NCBI RefSeq assembly: GCF_025685545.1
Contig: NZ_JAGSYC010000025.1
Location: 744,001-808,000, forward strand
DNA from: Granulicella paludicola
GTDB taxonomy: Bacteria; Acidobacteriota; Terriglobia; Terriglobales; Acidobacteriaceae
DNA length: 64,000 nt
Direction of reading: 5' to 3'
The notes under the pieces were generated by a model. It searched no databases. It saw nothing but the letters and a program-made list of their open reading frames with translations, and was not told the DNA's origin. Position 1 is the stretch's first letter. Every line of letters begins with the position of its first letter. Shown piece after piece: positions 9,971 through 19,581 of this stretch. Both the position numbers and the translations under genes were made by a program.

Positions 9971-11512
9971 ATGAAGAAGCAAGTTTGGTCACGTAGAGCT
10001 ATAGTGCAGCAGGGGTTCCTGGCGGCGGGAGTTGCTGTTCTGCCTCGCCGCATCTGGGCGCAGGATTCGACGGCGGTGGTGAAGACAGACCTCGGCATGC
10101 TCCGTGGGGAAACTATTGACGGTGTGCATATCTTTCGGGGCGTTCCATATGCAGAACCGCCCGTGGGCGAACTGCGCTTCCGTCCCGCCGGGAAGAAAAA
10201 GCCATGGATCGGGGTGAGGGATGCGCGCTCGTTCGCAGACTCGCCAGTTCAGACCGGCGAACCCGGTGTGAAACATAGCGAAGACTGCCTATACCTCAAT
10301 CTTTGGACGCCGACTCCGGGTGGTGTTCAAGGCAAAGGCCCGTGGCCGGTCTTCGTATGGATCCATGGCGGAGGCTTCACAAACGGTCATGCCTTTGAGG
10401 CTACTTACGACGGTTCACAGTTTGCGCATGAAGGTGTGGTGCTTGTGACGGTGGGGTATCGGCTTGGCGTCTTTGGTTTTCTGAACTGGGAGCCGCTGCT
10501 CGGTGCAGCATACGAGGGGACTGCTAATAATGCGTTGAGTGATCTGGTCGCGGCTTTGGAGTGGCTTCAGAGAAATATCAGTGTCTTCGGAGGTGATCCC
10601 GCACGTATTACGGTGGGTGGTGAGAGCGCTGGCGCAAAGCTGACAGATATACTGCTCGGCACGCCACGCGCTCAGCCTTTATTTTCGCAGGCAATCTCGG
10701 AAAGCGGTGGCGCGGAGCGCGTGTGGTCAAAGGAAGCATCAGCCGACGTGGCCGAGGGATTCGGCAAGTTATGGAAGGATGAAACCCAAACAGCTGTGGC
10801 TGCGATGCTCGATGCACCTGCTTCCGCGCTGCTGGATGTACAGACCAAGTTTCTGAAGAGCTGGCCGCAGCACTTCCCACTACGGCCTCAGATCGATGTA
10901 GATCTGTTACCGCGGTTACCCATCAAATCTATCGGCAAATCGGAAGGATCGAAACGGCTGCTGATTGGCACGAACCGCGATGAGAGCGCTCTTTTTATCG
11001 GGCCTCGTCCTGAACACGATCCGACGGCGCAGGATCTAGGCAATGTTCAATTACCGCGTTTTAACGAAGTATTTGCGAAGTACGCCTCGTTGTATCCGGA
11101 CATGAGTGATGAACTTCGCAGAATCCGCGCGGTTACGGCGGAGGAGTATTGGATACCAAGTGAACGTGTGGCAGAGGCGTTCGTCAACGGAGGTGGATCT
11201 GCATGGATGTACCGGCTGGATTACGCTCCAACCAAAGGCAGAATGAAGGGGCTGGCGTTCCATTCCGAAGACATAGACTTGGTTTGGGATCGGACCAAAG
11301 CTTCTCCCGAAGCTGGGGAGACTGCACTGGCAGAGCAGATGCATGCAGCGTGGCTCAATTTCCTAAAGGGTGAACCACCTGCTGCCGCAGGTCTTCCTGT
11401 GTGGCCCCAGTTCACGCAGGAAGTGCGCTCGACGATGTTGCTCAACATCCCAAGTAAGGTTGCGGAGCATCCCCAACAGGCCGAACTTCTGCTATGGGAT
11501 GGGCTTTTGTGA
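9971..11512 (+). CDS. Type-B carboxylesterase, Tat-type signal
   Basis: 513 residues, alpha/beta-hydrolase of the carboxylesterase/lipase (type B) family. A signal of Tat type (WSRRAIVQQGFLAAG) opens the protein. The family landmarks are present in order: EDCLYLN (about 104-110), oxyanion loop HGGGF (132-136), nucleophile motif GGESAG with Ser219, the acidic region NRDESALF, and the histidine in FHSEDIDLVW near the C-terminus. It probably hydrolyses ester bonds on an external substrate. The neighbours are polysaccharide-degrading and receptor genes, so de-esterification of plant or algal polymers is a reasonable guess but not shown. It is monocistronic, convergent with the downstream lyase gene. 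Confidence 0.88.
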   Translation: MKKQVWSRRAIVQQGFLAAGVAVLPRRIWAQDSTAVVKTDLGMLRGETIDGVHIFRGVPYAEPPVGELRFRPAGKKKPWIGVRDARSFADSPVQTGEPGVKHSEDCLYLNLWTPTPGGVQGKGPWPVFVWIHGGGFTNGHAFEATYDGSQFAHEGVVLVTVGYRLGVFGFLNWEPLLGAAYEGTANNALSDLVAALEWLQRNISVFGGDPARITVGGESAGAKLTDILLGTPRAQPLFSQAISESGGAERVWSKEASADVAEGFGKLWKDETQTAVAAMLDAPASALLDVQTKFLKSWPQHFPLRPQIDVDLLPRLPIKSIGKSEGSKRLLIGTNRDESALFIGPRPEHDPTAQDLGNVQLPRFNEVFAKYASLYPDMSDELRRIRAVTAEEYWIPSERVAEAFVNGGGSAWMYRLDYAPTKGRMKGLAFHSEDIDLVWDRTKASPEAGETALAEQMHAAWLNFLKGEPPAAAGLPVWPQFTQEVRSTMLLNIPSKVAEHPQQAELLLWDGLL

Positions 11513-11626
11513 AGTTGTGTAAAGGAGCCTTTCGTACTTGACGTTGAAAAGTATTGCGATCCAGGGGATGGGATGCGTCAGTGTAATGCGCATGAATGAG
11601 CTATGGCGCGTGAGTGGGTTTTGGCG

Positions 11627-12703
11627 TCACGCGGGTGGTAGGCCACCAAGGTAATAGACGCTCAGACTTGGGGCTTTCTGGATAAGCCGCGTCAAATCCG
11701 GATTTGGGAACCGGCGAACATAGGGAGGGGCCCAGCCGATCTGGTCTCCGCTAGGTACGTTGGGAACCTCCTGTTTGACCCCTGTGCCCTTGACGAAGAG
11801 TTGCGGGTCTTCGAGGCCTGCAACCGATATGTCCGCGAGTTTATGAATGGCGCCATGCGCGTGCGCATAGAGGTTGATGTTGTTGGCTTGGCCGAACTCT
11901 GCGATGAGGACGAGAGGCGCTAAGGCATAGAGGTGATAGTGAAGCGCTTTGCTGCCGCGAGCCATCTCAAGGGGTAACGTGCCGTCCGGTCGGATCTGGT
12001 TGACACCGTTGTCGTAGGTTGCGATTCCCCAGTCAAAGTCTTTACGATCATTCGCCGCTACTCCGATCGCTACCAGCTCGACACCTGCCCAATAGAGATG
12101 ATTGTTGCCCGCGTCCCCCGTCCCGGGTTTGCGGCGATCGTCGTAATAGCGTTTCGTTTGTGCTCCAACTGCTACGAGCCAGTTGCCGACCAGATCGTTC
12201 TGCTCTGGCGTGACGCGCACACCGTCTCTCACCTTGAGATACGCGATGGCAATGGCACCCACGACCCAACCTTGGACATAGTAAGCCTGACTTGAAGACA
12301 TATGACCCGACAGAGAGCGGTCTTTCGCCATGGTGAGAATTCCTTCCACGGCGCATTTCAGTGCTTGCTTCGATCCAGTGGTGCGGTACGCGTCGGCAGC
12401 TATGACGATGTTCATTCCGGCGGCCTTCACCGGGTTGCTGGACTCGTTGTAAGCCTTCTGGCGAACGGGGTCGATGATCGAGTGCGTCGGGTCATCGAGA
12501 CGATAAAATCCGTCGGTGGTCAGGTCAGGTGCAATGTGCGTGATTGGCGTGCAGGCATACGGCACGTCGGTCGCAGCGACGTGCTTACCATCCCATGGAG
12601 ATCGAAGTGTCTGGGATGCAGCCAGGCGAGGCAGGCCGCAGAGAGCGACGCCGACGAGGACAAAGCCAACGATGTGGGACGAATCATGTCTTAGAAAGGT
12701 CAT
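11627..12703 (-). CDS. PL5-type alginate lyase-like protein
   Basis: About 358 residues with a signal peptide (HIVGFVLVGVALCGLP). The order of motifs follows polysaccharide lyase family 5 (AlgL): CTPI near the mature N-terminus, HSIIDPVRQKAY, then the catalytic-region signature NNHLYWAG, then DWGIATYDNGVNQIRPDGTL and ALHYHLYAL, where AlgL carries its catalytic asparagine/histidine and tyrosine. This predicts a periplasmic lyase cutting mannuronate-type uronic acid polymers. ATG at 12703 is preferred over a GTG at 12763, which lies inside a hairpin and would put 20 residues before the signal peptide. It lies 86 bases downstream of a TonB-dependent receptor in the same direction, so uptake and cleavage may be coupled. 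Confidence 0.82.
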   Translation of the reverse strand: MTFLRHDSSHIVGFVLVGVALCGLPRLAASQTLRSPWDGKHVAATDVPYACTPITHIAPDLTTDGFYRLDDPTHSIIDPVRQKAYNESSNPVKAAGMNIVIAADAYRTTGSKQALKCAVEGILTMAKDRSLSGHMSSSQAYYVQGWVVGAIAIAYLKVRDGVRVTPEQNDLVGNWLVAVGAQTKRYYDDRRKPGTGDAGNNHLYWAGVELVAIGVAANDRKDFDWGIATYDNGVNQIRPDGTLPLEMARGSKALHYHLYALAPLVLIAEFGQANNINLYAHAHGAIHKLADISVAGLEDPQLFVKGTGVKQEVPNVPSGDQIGWAPPYVRRFPNPDLTRLIQKAPSLSVYYLGGLPPA

Positions 12704-12735
12704 AGTTTCTCGAGTGAGAGGTTTTGGATCTTTAG

Positions 12736-12767
12736 GCGAGTGACCACCTCCAGCGGCGGTCACTCGC
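12736..12767 (-). terminator. Stem-loop between receptor and PL5 gene
   Basis: A perfect 10-base inverted repeat (12736-12745 with 12758-12767) whose inner bases can extend the stem to about 13 pairs around a 6-base loop. It stands between the receptor stop codon and the PL5 start. There is no T-run, so it could attenuate or process the transcript rather than terminate it. Confidence 0.5.
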
Positions 12768-12789
12768 AGCGGGTCAGGTCAAAGCATTC

Positions 12790-15700
12790 TTAGAAGAAGA
12801 TGCGTGTGGATGCTTGCATGGTTCTTGCTGCTCCAGTTCCCGTGATCTTTCCGAACGCGGTAGATCCCTGGAAGTTGGCCACAGTAGGCGCGGTGCTTTG
12901 TTCGCCCACGCTGAGAGACCCGCTCGGCGCACTGAAGTTGGTGTGGTTGATGACGTTGAAGGCATCGAACCGGATCTGGAACTTGAAGCGGCCGTAGATG
13001 GGGAAGTCCTTCGCCACAGATGCGTCAAAGTCTACCTCGCCTGGCGCGCGATTGGAGTCGCGAGGAACGTTGCCGAAGCCTGTGTTCACAATGCGCGTTC
13101 GAACGCCTCCGATGGTGTTGTACACCGGCCCCGAGGGCGTGAGAGCGAAGCTGGTGGTGTCGGTCTGCGGCGAGTCCCAGTACTGAATGCTGCTGCCATT
13201 TACGTAGGGATGAGCCAGTTTGACCAGTTGCGGATTGCCGTTAGGGCGCTGCTGCGACACGTTTGAAATCTCGTTGGTCTGCGTGACGTTGACCGGGAGC
13301 CCTGTACGACCGACAAAGACCGGGGAAATATGCCAGTCGCGCAGCCACCAGGGACCTGGTGTGGTGTAGATCATCGCAATGTTTAGCGTGTGCTTCGCGT
13401 CTATATTACCGACAGTGAAATCCATAGACCGGTAAGCACCTGTTGCCGTGTACTGTGCGTTCGCCGTGCCGTTGGGTGCAGCGAAGTTGTAGATTGTGCT
13501 CCCGTCATCCTCTTCCTTAGCGTAGGTGTAGTTGGATAGCACCGCGAGGCTTCGGTTGAAGTCGCGTTTCAACGTGGCTTGCAGAGAGTTGTAGTTCGAG
13601 TTGCCGACGCCATCGACAACAGAGAACGACTTGATGGTGTGGAAGGGAACTGCATTCTGCGTGGCCGTAGTGTTGTTGGCCAGCGTGACTGCATCCACAG
13701 ACGTGAGTGGGACGATGTTCGCTGGAATAACGTAGGCAAGGTGCAGTGCATGGTTGCCGATGTAGTTCACCTCGAGTGTCATCGCAAGCGGCAGCTTGCG
13801 CTGGAACCCAAGATTCCACTGCTGGACGAGTGCCATCGGATTCAGCTCGTTGAAGGAGACACCGCTTGGCGAGTAGGGATTGGAGACCGTGGCATTGGCG
13901 ATCGCGAGGCCTGGATTGCTCAATGGCACGGGAGCGACGAGTGGTAGCCCCTGCGAAAGGCTGAAAGGTTGCGCGATACCAGTGCCCAGATTGTTGTACG
14001 AGGGTGAATTGTCATATCCGGGATAGGCAAGTTGGCCACCGAGGTTCTGGAAGATCGTTCCATAGAAGGTGCCAAACGCCGCGCGGATCACCGTCTTGTC
14101 GTTGACGCTGTAGGCGAGGCCGATGCGCGGAGAAAAATCAGCTTTGGGCTCGGTGACATTTAGGGAGCGGGACACGCCGTTCTGCCCGGCTACCAGCAGC
14201 GCGCCGGTGTTAGGGTCAAAGCGGCTATAGACATTCGTCGCAATGTAGAGCGATCCCTCGATCTCGTAACGCAGACCCAAATTCAGGGTCAGCTTTGGCG
14301 TGACGCGGTAGTCGTCCTGGAAGAATAGGCCGAGGTTGTAGTTGCGACGTCCCGTCTCGGGCATCGGCTGTTCATAGCTGGCAGTCTTGATCTCTCCCAG
14401 CATGAAATCGGCAACACCAGAGGTGGCCGTGCCGGATGCGCCGTGATTGGTGATGGAACCGTCGAATGCGATAGAGCCTTCAGGGCTTGCCGCGGGATTG
14501 TAGGAGTTGAACTGGTTCTTGCGCAGCGAGCCACCCATTTTGAAGGTATGTGGGCCAAAGGTCTTCGTGACCGTACCGAAGGGCGTGAATGTATTGGTGA
14601 TGTTGACCTGGTTGGTGTTGGTGTCTGAGCCGATATTGCTGAATCCCGGATCGGTGAGTTCGGGGAACTGGTTGATGGGTAACGACGCGATGCCGGTCGT
14701 CTGCGATACGTTGCCGACCTGGCCCGGAGGATTACGAAGGACGACGTTGCGGAAGAAGCCCATGTTCAAGTCGCTCACGAGGGAAGATGACCAGCTACGC
14801 GTCCAGTCGATCGAAGGGAGCCAGGCATTGTTGCAGGTGCAGTCCCAGGTGGTGTTGAGCAGTTGACTGTTGTAGGTAACAGCATTCGGAGTCGCCGTGG
14901 TGTAACGGTAGATGTTGATGCTGAAGCGATCCTTCAGCGTGGGCGTCAGGTCGACGCGACCCACGATGCGTTGATAGTGGCCGCTGAGATTCTGCAGGGA
15001 CTGCCAGTTGCTGGTGTAGCGATTGTTGACGGGGTCGTATGTGCCCGCTGCATTCGGTAGCGGAAGCAGGTTCATGATGGCTACGGATGCAGGATCGAGC
15101 AGAGCGCTGACATCATTGTTGGGAATGGCGACCGTCGTCGTGCCTCCTGCCGCTCCACGCGGGCCCGGATAGAAGAGCTGCTGGGGAGCGCGCGCCTTGC
15201 CCGTGGCATCCACCGGCGCAAGCGCATAGGAGAAATGCCCGGCGCGCATGTCGGCTGTCGGGACAGTCTCGGTGATTGTCGTGGAACTGGGCTGCAATGT
15301 GCGGTCGTAGTTGAAGAAGAAGAAGGCCTTGTCGTGCCCATTGAAGAGCCAGGGTACGCGGATAGGACCGCCGAGTGATCCTCCCATCTGGAAGAAACGG
15401 TCCTTGTTGCGCGGCAACACCGGGCTGGTCAGTTTATGGAAGTACGTGTTGGCGTCGAAGTCCTCGTTCTTCATAAGGAAATAGAGGCTGCCATGATAGG
15501 CGTTCGCACCTGAGCGGGTGTTGACTGAAATAACAGCGCCTGAGGTGCGGCCATACTCTGCAGGCGCGTTCGTCGTGAGGGCACGAAACGAATCAACCCC
15601 ATCGGGTGAGGGAAGCGTGAGGGGTGTACCGGTGGAGGCTACAATCGTGGAGACGCCGTTGAGCAGCACCTCGGTATTGAGCGTTCGACTGCCGTTGATG

Positions 15701-16308
15701 GAAAGTTGAGAGGTGCTCGGCGTGGTGCCGCCGCCACCGTGCGCGACGCCGGGAATGAATGCGAGAAGGTTCTCCGTCGTGCGGCCCTGGATGGGCAGAT
15801 TCTGAACGTCAGCGGGCGTGATCAGCGTGGACACGTCTGAGGTGCTGCTGTCGAGCTGCTCGCCTTTAGATTCAACAGTCACGACCTCCGTGCTCTCGCC
15901 GAGCTCAAGCTTGACCGTCACATCCGCGATCTGCGCTACGGTCGCCTGAAGGTTATCGGTGACGGACTGCTTAAGGTCCGGGGCGGTGACGGTCACCTTA
16001 TAGATGCCGGGAATAACCTGCGGTGCAACAAAGGTTCCGGCGGAATCGGTCTTACCGTTGAACACTGTAACTCCGGTCTCTTTGTTGACGATCAGGATGG
16101 AAGCGCTCGGAACGAGAGCGCCGGTCGGATCGAGTACCTGGCCGCGGATCGTAGCATTCGTGTTCTGCGCATGAGCAATCAAGTTGCTGGGGGTAAGCTC
16201 CGGAAAGAGAGCATAGGTGCCGGTCATAAGAATGGCGGCTGCAATCACAACTCTGGTTCTGCCGAATCCAATCCGTTGCATGCTGGTGAGTTGGTTTTGC
16301 GGGTTCAT
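12790..16308 (-). CDS. TonB-dependent receptor, Oar-like with carboxypeptidase-regulatory N-terminus
   Basis: 1,172 residues, outer-membrane receptor. After a signal peptide comes a carboxypeptidase-regulatory-like domain (TIRGQVLDPTGALVPSASI), then a plug with NLPIQGRTTENLLAFIPGV, LNGVSTIV and GRTSGAVISVNTRSGAN, then a long barrel ending in the aromatic terminus TRIFF expected for BAM-dependent insertion. ATG at 16308 is set by GGAGG 8 bases upstream; the 5 codons before it in the open frame include the ribosome-binding site. The receptor is followed by a PL5 lyase and faces a membrane-tethered regulator across 356 bases, a layout like glycan-uptake loci. The ligand is unknown. Confidence 0.9.
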   Translation of the reverse strand: MNPQNQLTSMQRIGFGRTRVVIAAAILMTGTYALFPELTPSNLIAHAQNTNATIRGQVLDPTGALVPSASILIVNKETGVTVFNGKTDSAGTFVAPQVIPGIYKVTVTAPDLKQSVTDNLQATVAQIADVTVKLELGESTEVVTVESKGEQLDSSTSDVSTLITPADVQNLPIQGRTTENLLAFIPGVAHGGGGTTPSTSQLSINGSRTLNTEVLLNGVSTIVASTGTPLTLPSPDGVDSFRALTTNAPAEYGRTSGAVISVNTRSGANAYHGSLYFLMKNEDFDANTYFHKLTSPVLPRNKDRFFQMGGSLGGPIRVPWLFNGHDKAFFFFNYDRTLQPSSTTITETVPTADMRAGHFSYALAPVDATGKARAPQQLFYPGPRGAAGGTTTVAIPNNDVSALLDPASVAIMNLLPLPNAAGTYDPVNNRYTSNWQSLQNLSGHYQRIVGRVDLTPTLKDRFSINIYRYTTATPNAVTYNSQLLNTTWDCTCNNAWLPSIDWTRSWSSSLVSDLNMGFFRNVVLRNPPGQVGNVSQTTGIASLPINQFPELTDPGFSNIGSDTNTNQVNITNTFTPFGTVTKTFGPHTFKMGGSLRKNQFNSYNPAASPEGSIAFDGSITNHGASGTATSGVADFMLGEIKTASYEQPMPETGRRNYNLGLFFQDDYRVTPKLTLNLGLRYEIEGSLYIATNVYSRFDPNTGALLVAGQNGVSRSLNVTEPKADFSPRIGLAYSVNDKTVIRAAFGTFYGTIFQNLGGQLAYPGYDNSPSYNNLGTGIAQPFSLSQGLPLVAPVPLSNPGLAIANATVSNPYSPSGVSFNELNPMALVQQWNLGFQRKLPLAMTLEVNYIGNHALHLAYVIPANIVPLTSVDAVTLANNTTATQNAVPFHTIKSFSVVDGVGNSNYNSLQATLKRDFNRSLAVLSNYTYAKEEDDGSTIYNFAAPNGTANAQYTATGAYRSMDFTVGNIDAKHTLNIAMIYTTPGPWWLRDWHISPVFVGRTGLPVNVTQTNEISNVSQQRPNGNPQLVKLAHPYVNGSSIQYWDSPQTDTTSFALTPSGPVYNTIGGVRTRIVNTGFGNVPRDSNRAPGEVDFDASVAKDFPIYGRFKFQIRFDAFNVINHTNFSAPSGSLSVGEQSTAPTVANFQGSTAFGKITGTGAARTMQASTRIFF

Positions 16309-16664
16309 CTGTACTGCCTCCAAAAGTTGTTAAGTTCTGTTATCTGTGGGTGGAACTCTCTCAAATTCGCTTCAGATTCTTGGAAGAATTGAGTCGCTTT
16401 AGACCGGGGTTGAAACTTAATACCCCGATGTTCGGCAGGATCAGGGCCATCCATGTCCCAGCGCATCTTGAGGTTCAGCGCGGAGACGGTTTCCTTTTTC
16501 AAGCAGCGCCACACTCCGCCTTAAGAAGTCACTCCGGCAAGTGACTCACCGTTTGGCTCAGGTGCCCGCGCCTATCCCTTTTAGAATGAATTGTCTCTGC
16601 CCTAGTTTGAACTTGTGACAAACGTGCCTTGCGGGGCCGAAGCAAGGGCGAGTAGGATTCGTGA
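16309..16664. other. Divergent intergenic region between receptor and regulator
   Basis: 356 bases that must hold the promoters of both the receptor and the membrane-tethered regulator. No gene-like frame has a ribosome-binding site here. No repeat that could be called an operator with confidence was seen. Confidence 0.5.
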
Positions 16665-17930
16665 TTGATCATGAGTCTCACCACCATCTCGAGGGACGCC
16701 TGGCATCCTCAGACGCGTCTCGACCGCGAAGCCATCCTGCGTGAGCTGCAGGAGATCCTTGCCAGCCCGCATTTTTGTAACAGCAAGCGTTACCCAGCCC
16801 TTCTTCAATACGTTGTAGAGAAGACCCTCGACGGGCAATCAGACTCATTGAAGGAGCGGACTCTTGGCGTTGAGGTCTTCGACCGGCCAGCCTCCTACGA
16901 CACCAATACCGACACCGTTGTCCGCTATACAGCCGGAGAGGTGCGCAAGCGACTTTCGCTCTACTATCACGAGCTCCATAAGAAACCAGCCATCCAAATT
17001 TCGCTTCCGGCTGGCTCTTACGTTCCCGAATTCGTCCATGTTCCGGAGGATGAGTTGGAGTTCCACCCGCAATCCCAGCTATTGGCACCGTCGAACGATC
17101 CTATTCCAGCCTCGCCGCAGCAGGTTTTGTTACCCGCGACGTTTCCTGTCGAATCGTCCGCGCTGCTCTCGCGTCGCAGTGTTGTCCTCAGCGTTGTTGC
17201 CTGTGTCGCCATCCTCGGAGCCTTTGCGGGCTGGAGCTGGGCCTCTCGCAGGAACGCTCTTCCTACGCCAGTTTCCAGCTTCTGGGCTCCCGTACTGCGT
17301 GATCAACCGTCCGTGCTCGTCTGCACCGGAGGATCCGTCTTTGGACAAAACGACTTCTCCGGCGTGGAAACAGCGGGAAAGGATATCGAATATCCCTTCG
17401 TTTCCATGCAGTCGGCCTCAGCCATCGCGCAGCTTAGTGGCCTGATCGAGGTTAGCGGCTCTGTCCCGCATCTCCAGGTGGCTGCCTCTACTCCACTCAA
17501 CGAACTTCGCGACCGATCGGTCATCCTTGTCGGCGGGTATAACAATCAGTGGACAACTCGGCTGGTGCAGCCACTCCGCTTTCACTTCTCGCCTGACAAC
17601 GATCCCTCGTCCGCTATCGTTGATGGCGCGCAACCAGGGGTTCTGTGGAGGCGCGATCATTCACTGCCGTACTCCAGCGCCGATGACTTCGCCCTGATTG
17701 CACGCTTCCGCAACACGGTGACAGATAGCTGGGTTGTTGTTCTGGCTGGTCTCGGCCGCAACGGCACAGAAGCGGCTGCGCAGTTCGCGACGAGCCCTCG
17801 GTATATGAAACTGCTTCAGGAGCGTCTGGGCAGCGACTTCGCGAACCGCAATGTGGAGGTCGTCCTCCGCGTCAATGTCATTGATGGTAAGACGGGTGCC
17901 CCGACGATTCTCGCCGCTCATGTGTGGTGA
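16665..17930 (+). CDS. Membrane-tethered regulator with cyclase-type N-terminal domain and periplasmic domain
   Basis: 421 residues in three parts. Residues 15-123 carry a conserved cytoplasmic domain (ILASPHFCNSKRYPALLQYV, LKERTLGVEVFDRP, DTVVRYTAGEVRKRL, LPAGSYVPEF). I recognise this domain from the N-termini of proteins annotated as adenylate cyclase-like or TPR proteins; it resembles a winged-helix DNA-binding fold. One membrane helix spans about 172-192. A periplasmic domain of about 230 residues matches no family I know. The topology is that of a CadC/ToxR-style one-component sensor. The start is TTG at 16665 (TAGGA 7 bases upstream) or ATG at 16671. It is divergent from a TonB receptor plus lyase, the likely regulatory target. 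DNA binding is inferred. Confidence 0.7.
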   Translation: MIMSLTTISRDAWHPQTRLDREAILRELQEILASPHFCNSKRYPALLQYVVEKTLDGQSDSLKERTLGVEVFDRPASYDTNTDTVVRYTAGEVRKRLSLYYHELHKKPAIQISLPAGSYVPEFVHVPEDELEFHPQSQLLAPSNDPIPASPQQVLLPATFPVESSALLSRRSVVLSVVACVAILGAFAGWSWASRRNALPTPVSSFWAPVLRDQPSVLVCTGGSVFGQNDFSGVETAGKDIEYPFVSMQSASAIAQLSGLIEVSGSVPHLQVAASTPLNELRDRSVILVGGYNNQWTTRLVQPLRFHFSPDNDPSSAIVDGAQPGVLWRRDHSLPYSSADDFALIARFRNTVTDSWVVVLAGLGRNGTEAAAQFATSPRYMKLLQERLGSDFANRNVEVVLRVNVIDGKTGAPTILAAHVW

Positions 17931-17999
17931 ACTTCAAGAATGGGAAGTTAAAGCTTCCAACCCGCATTTCACGAAACTTTAGCGGATTCAACAGCCTTT

Positions 18000-19178
18000 C
18001 TATTTCTTGTTGAGTTCGCTGCCTGCGAGCAGAAAGCCTCCGACTCCGAAGACATAGCTGGAGGATGCTGTGAAGGCGTCGGGTGCAGCTCCTACTGGCT
18101 GAATCGAACCGAGCCGACCACTCGCGTAGATGTGCGAGACCATGCCTGCCCAGCTTTTTGCTACGACAGGCTGAAAGAGCTTCGCGTCGAGTAGCTTGCG
18201 GTGGATGCCCCAGGCCAGGCCATAGGTGTAGAAGGCAGAACCCGATACCTCGGACATGGAGTAGTTTTCCGGGTCGAGCAGTCCGGTCTTCCATAAGCCA
18301 TCGGGTTGCTGCAGCGATGCGATTTTCGCGGACATCTCCTTGTACTCTGCAATGTACTTCGGACGCGTCGGGTAATCCCTTGGCATCAGCTCAAGCAACT
18401 GTGCGAGTCCGGCAAGCACCCATCCGTTCCCCCGTGCCCAGAAGAGAGGCTTGCCGTTCTTTTCTTTGCGCTGTAGAAAGCTCGCATCGCGGAAGTATAG
18501 CTGCTCGTTCTTGTCGTAGAGCAGGTTGTAGGTGATCCACCACTCACGGTCCATGTAGTCGATATACTTCCGGTCGCCGGTGACAGCGTACATCCGCATC
18601 AGCACAGGCGGAGCCATATAAAGAGCATCGCACCACCACCAGACGGGCTTGTTGGGGTCGTCGGGCCGAGCCACGAGGCGATCTAAAATCGTCTTGACGG
18701 AAGCGATCTTCTTCGGGTCGGGGTGCGCCTGATAAAGCTCGAGGTAGACGCGGCCGAGAGCTTCGTCGTCCGCGTGAGGGAAGCGATCGTCGACGAGCTG
18801 CCAGTCAAAGCCCTTCGCGGTCTTCTCGACGACGGACTCATAAGTGGGATCATGCATGGAACGAGAAGCCATGATGAGTCCTTCGTAGAGAGGAGCGTAC
18901 GTCCATTGCTGGTTGAACTTCGCACCGGCATAAGCGATCTGCCAGTCGGCAACTTTACGCATGGCCACCTGAATGTCTCGGGGGTAGAGCTTGCCGGAGA
19001 GACCGTCCGCAAGGGGGCCGGGATCGGTGGGCGCATCGCCGCTGGCCTCGCGGTCGACGGGTTTGGGTTGTGGTTTGACCACCGTTGAGGGCGACTGAGC
19101 CCACGCAGTGGTGGCAAGCATGAGCGAGCTGATGCAAAGGATGAAGCCCAGCTTTATGCCCGAATACAAACGATTCAT
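18000..19178 (-). CDS. Family GH105 unsaturated glucuronyl/galacturonyl hydrolase
   Basis: 392 residues with a signal peptide (GFILCISSLMLATTAWAQ), giving a periplasmic or secreted enzyme. The alpha/alpha-barrel hallmarks of GH88/GH105 (YteR/YesR type) are visible: QWTYAPLYEGL, DDEALGRVYLELY, PVWWWCDALYMAPP, FWARGNGWVLAGL and SGSAFYTYGLAWGI. These enzymes remove the unsaturated uronic acid left by pectate or rhamnogalacturonan lyases. AGGAG lies before ATG at 19178. It stands alone between the regulator and the nuclease gene. Together with GH28 and GH106 at 59-63 kb it gives the cell three steps of pectin/rhamnogalacturonan breakdown spread over two places. Confidence 0.88.
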   Translation of the reverse strand: MNRLYSGIKLGFILCISSLMLATTAWAQSPSTVVKPQPKPVDREASGDAPTDPGPLADGLSGKLYPRDIQVAMRKVADWQIAYAGAKFNQQWTYAPLYEGLIMASRSMHDPTYESVVEKTAKGFDWQLVDDRFPHADDEALGRVYLELYQAHPDPKKIASVKTILDRLVARPDDPNKPVWWWCDALYMAPPVLMRMYAVTGDRKYIDYMDREWWITYNLLYDKNEQLYFRDASFLQRKEKNGKPLFWARGNGWVLAGLAQLLELMPRDYPTRPKYIAEYKEMSAKIASLQQPDGLWKTGLLDPENYSMSEVSGSAFYTYGLAWGIHRKLLDAKLFQPVVAKSWAGMVSHIYASGRLGSIQPVGAAPDAFTASSSYVFGVGGFLLAGSELNKK

Positions 19179-19581
19179 CTCGCTCTCCTGATGTCTTCAC
19201 CTTGCGTGCAAAGATCTAGGCAGAAATTTCTGCGAGAGCGAATATAGCAGCTTTGACATATTAGTTGCATCGCCGAACAAATAGCCCAGCTGTCTTAGAG
19301 TCTGTGGATCGCAGCAGTAGATATTTACCCTCGTCACGACAGCTAAGTTTTTGTGACCCACCAGCTCTCCTCCTCGATCCCACGTCAACGAGTGTCTTTT
19401 GCGATGGAGTGGAGTCTGAGGACCTGCTGGCTCGTCGCGGCGACCGTGGTTACTTCCTGATCTTCGCGTGCTGGCCGGCTTTGGGTAGCAACTCGACCTC
19501 GACACCATGCGACCCTTAGCGCAGCCCGCGCAGTTCCGGGGGGAACCGGCGCGGGCCTGCGCCTTCACTTGTTCGCTACAA
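19179..19581. other. Intergenic region, no gene recognised
   Basis: 403 bases between the GH105 start and the stop of the nuclease gene. It holds the hairpin at 19524-19556 and presumably the GH105 promoter. Nothing else could be supported. Confidence 0.5.
19524..19556 (-). terminator. GC-rich hairpin downstream of the ExeM-type nuclease gene
   Basis: An 8-base outer stem (19524-19531 with 19549-19556) and a 5-base inner stem (19533-19537 with 19542-19546) around a GGGG loop, 25 bases after the nuclease stop codon on the minus strand. It has no T-run, so terminator function is likely but unproven. Confidence 0.5.
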
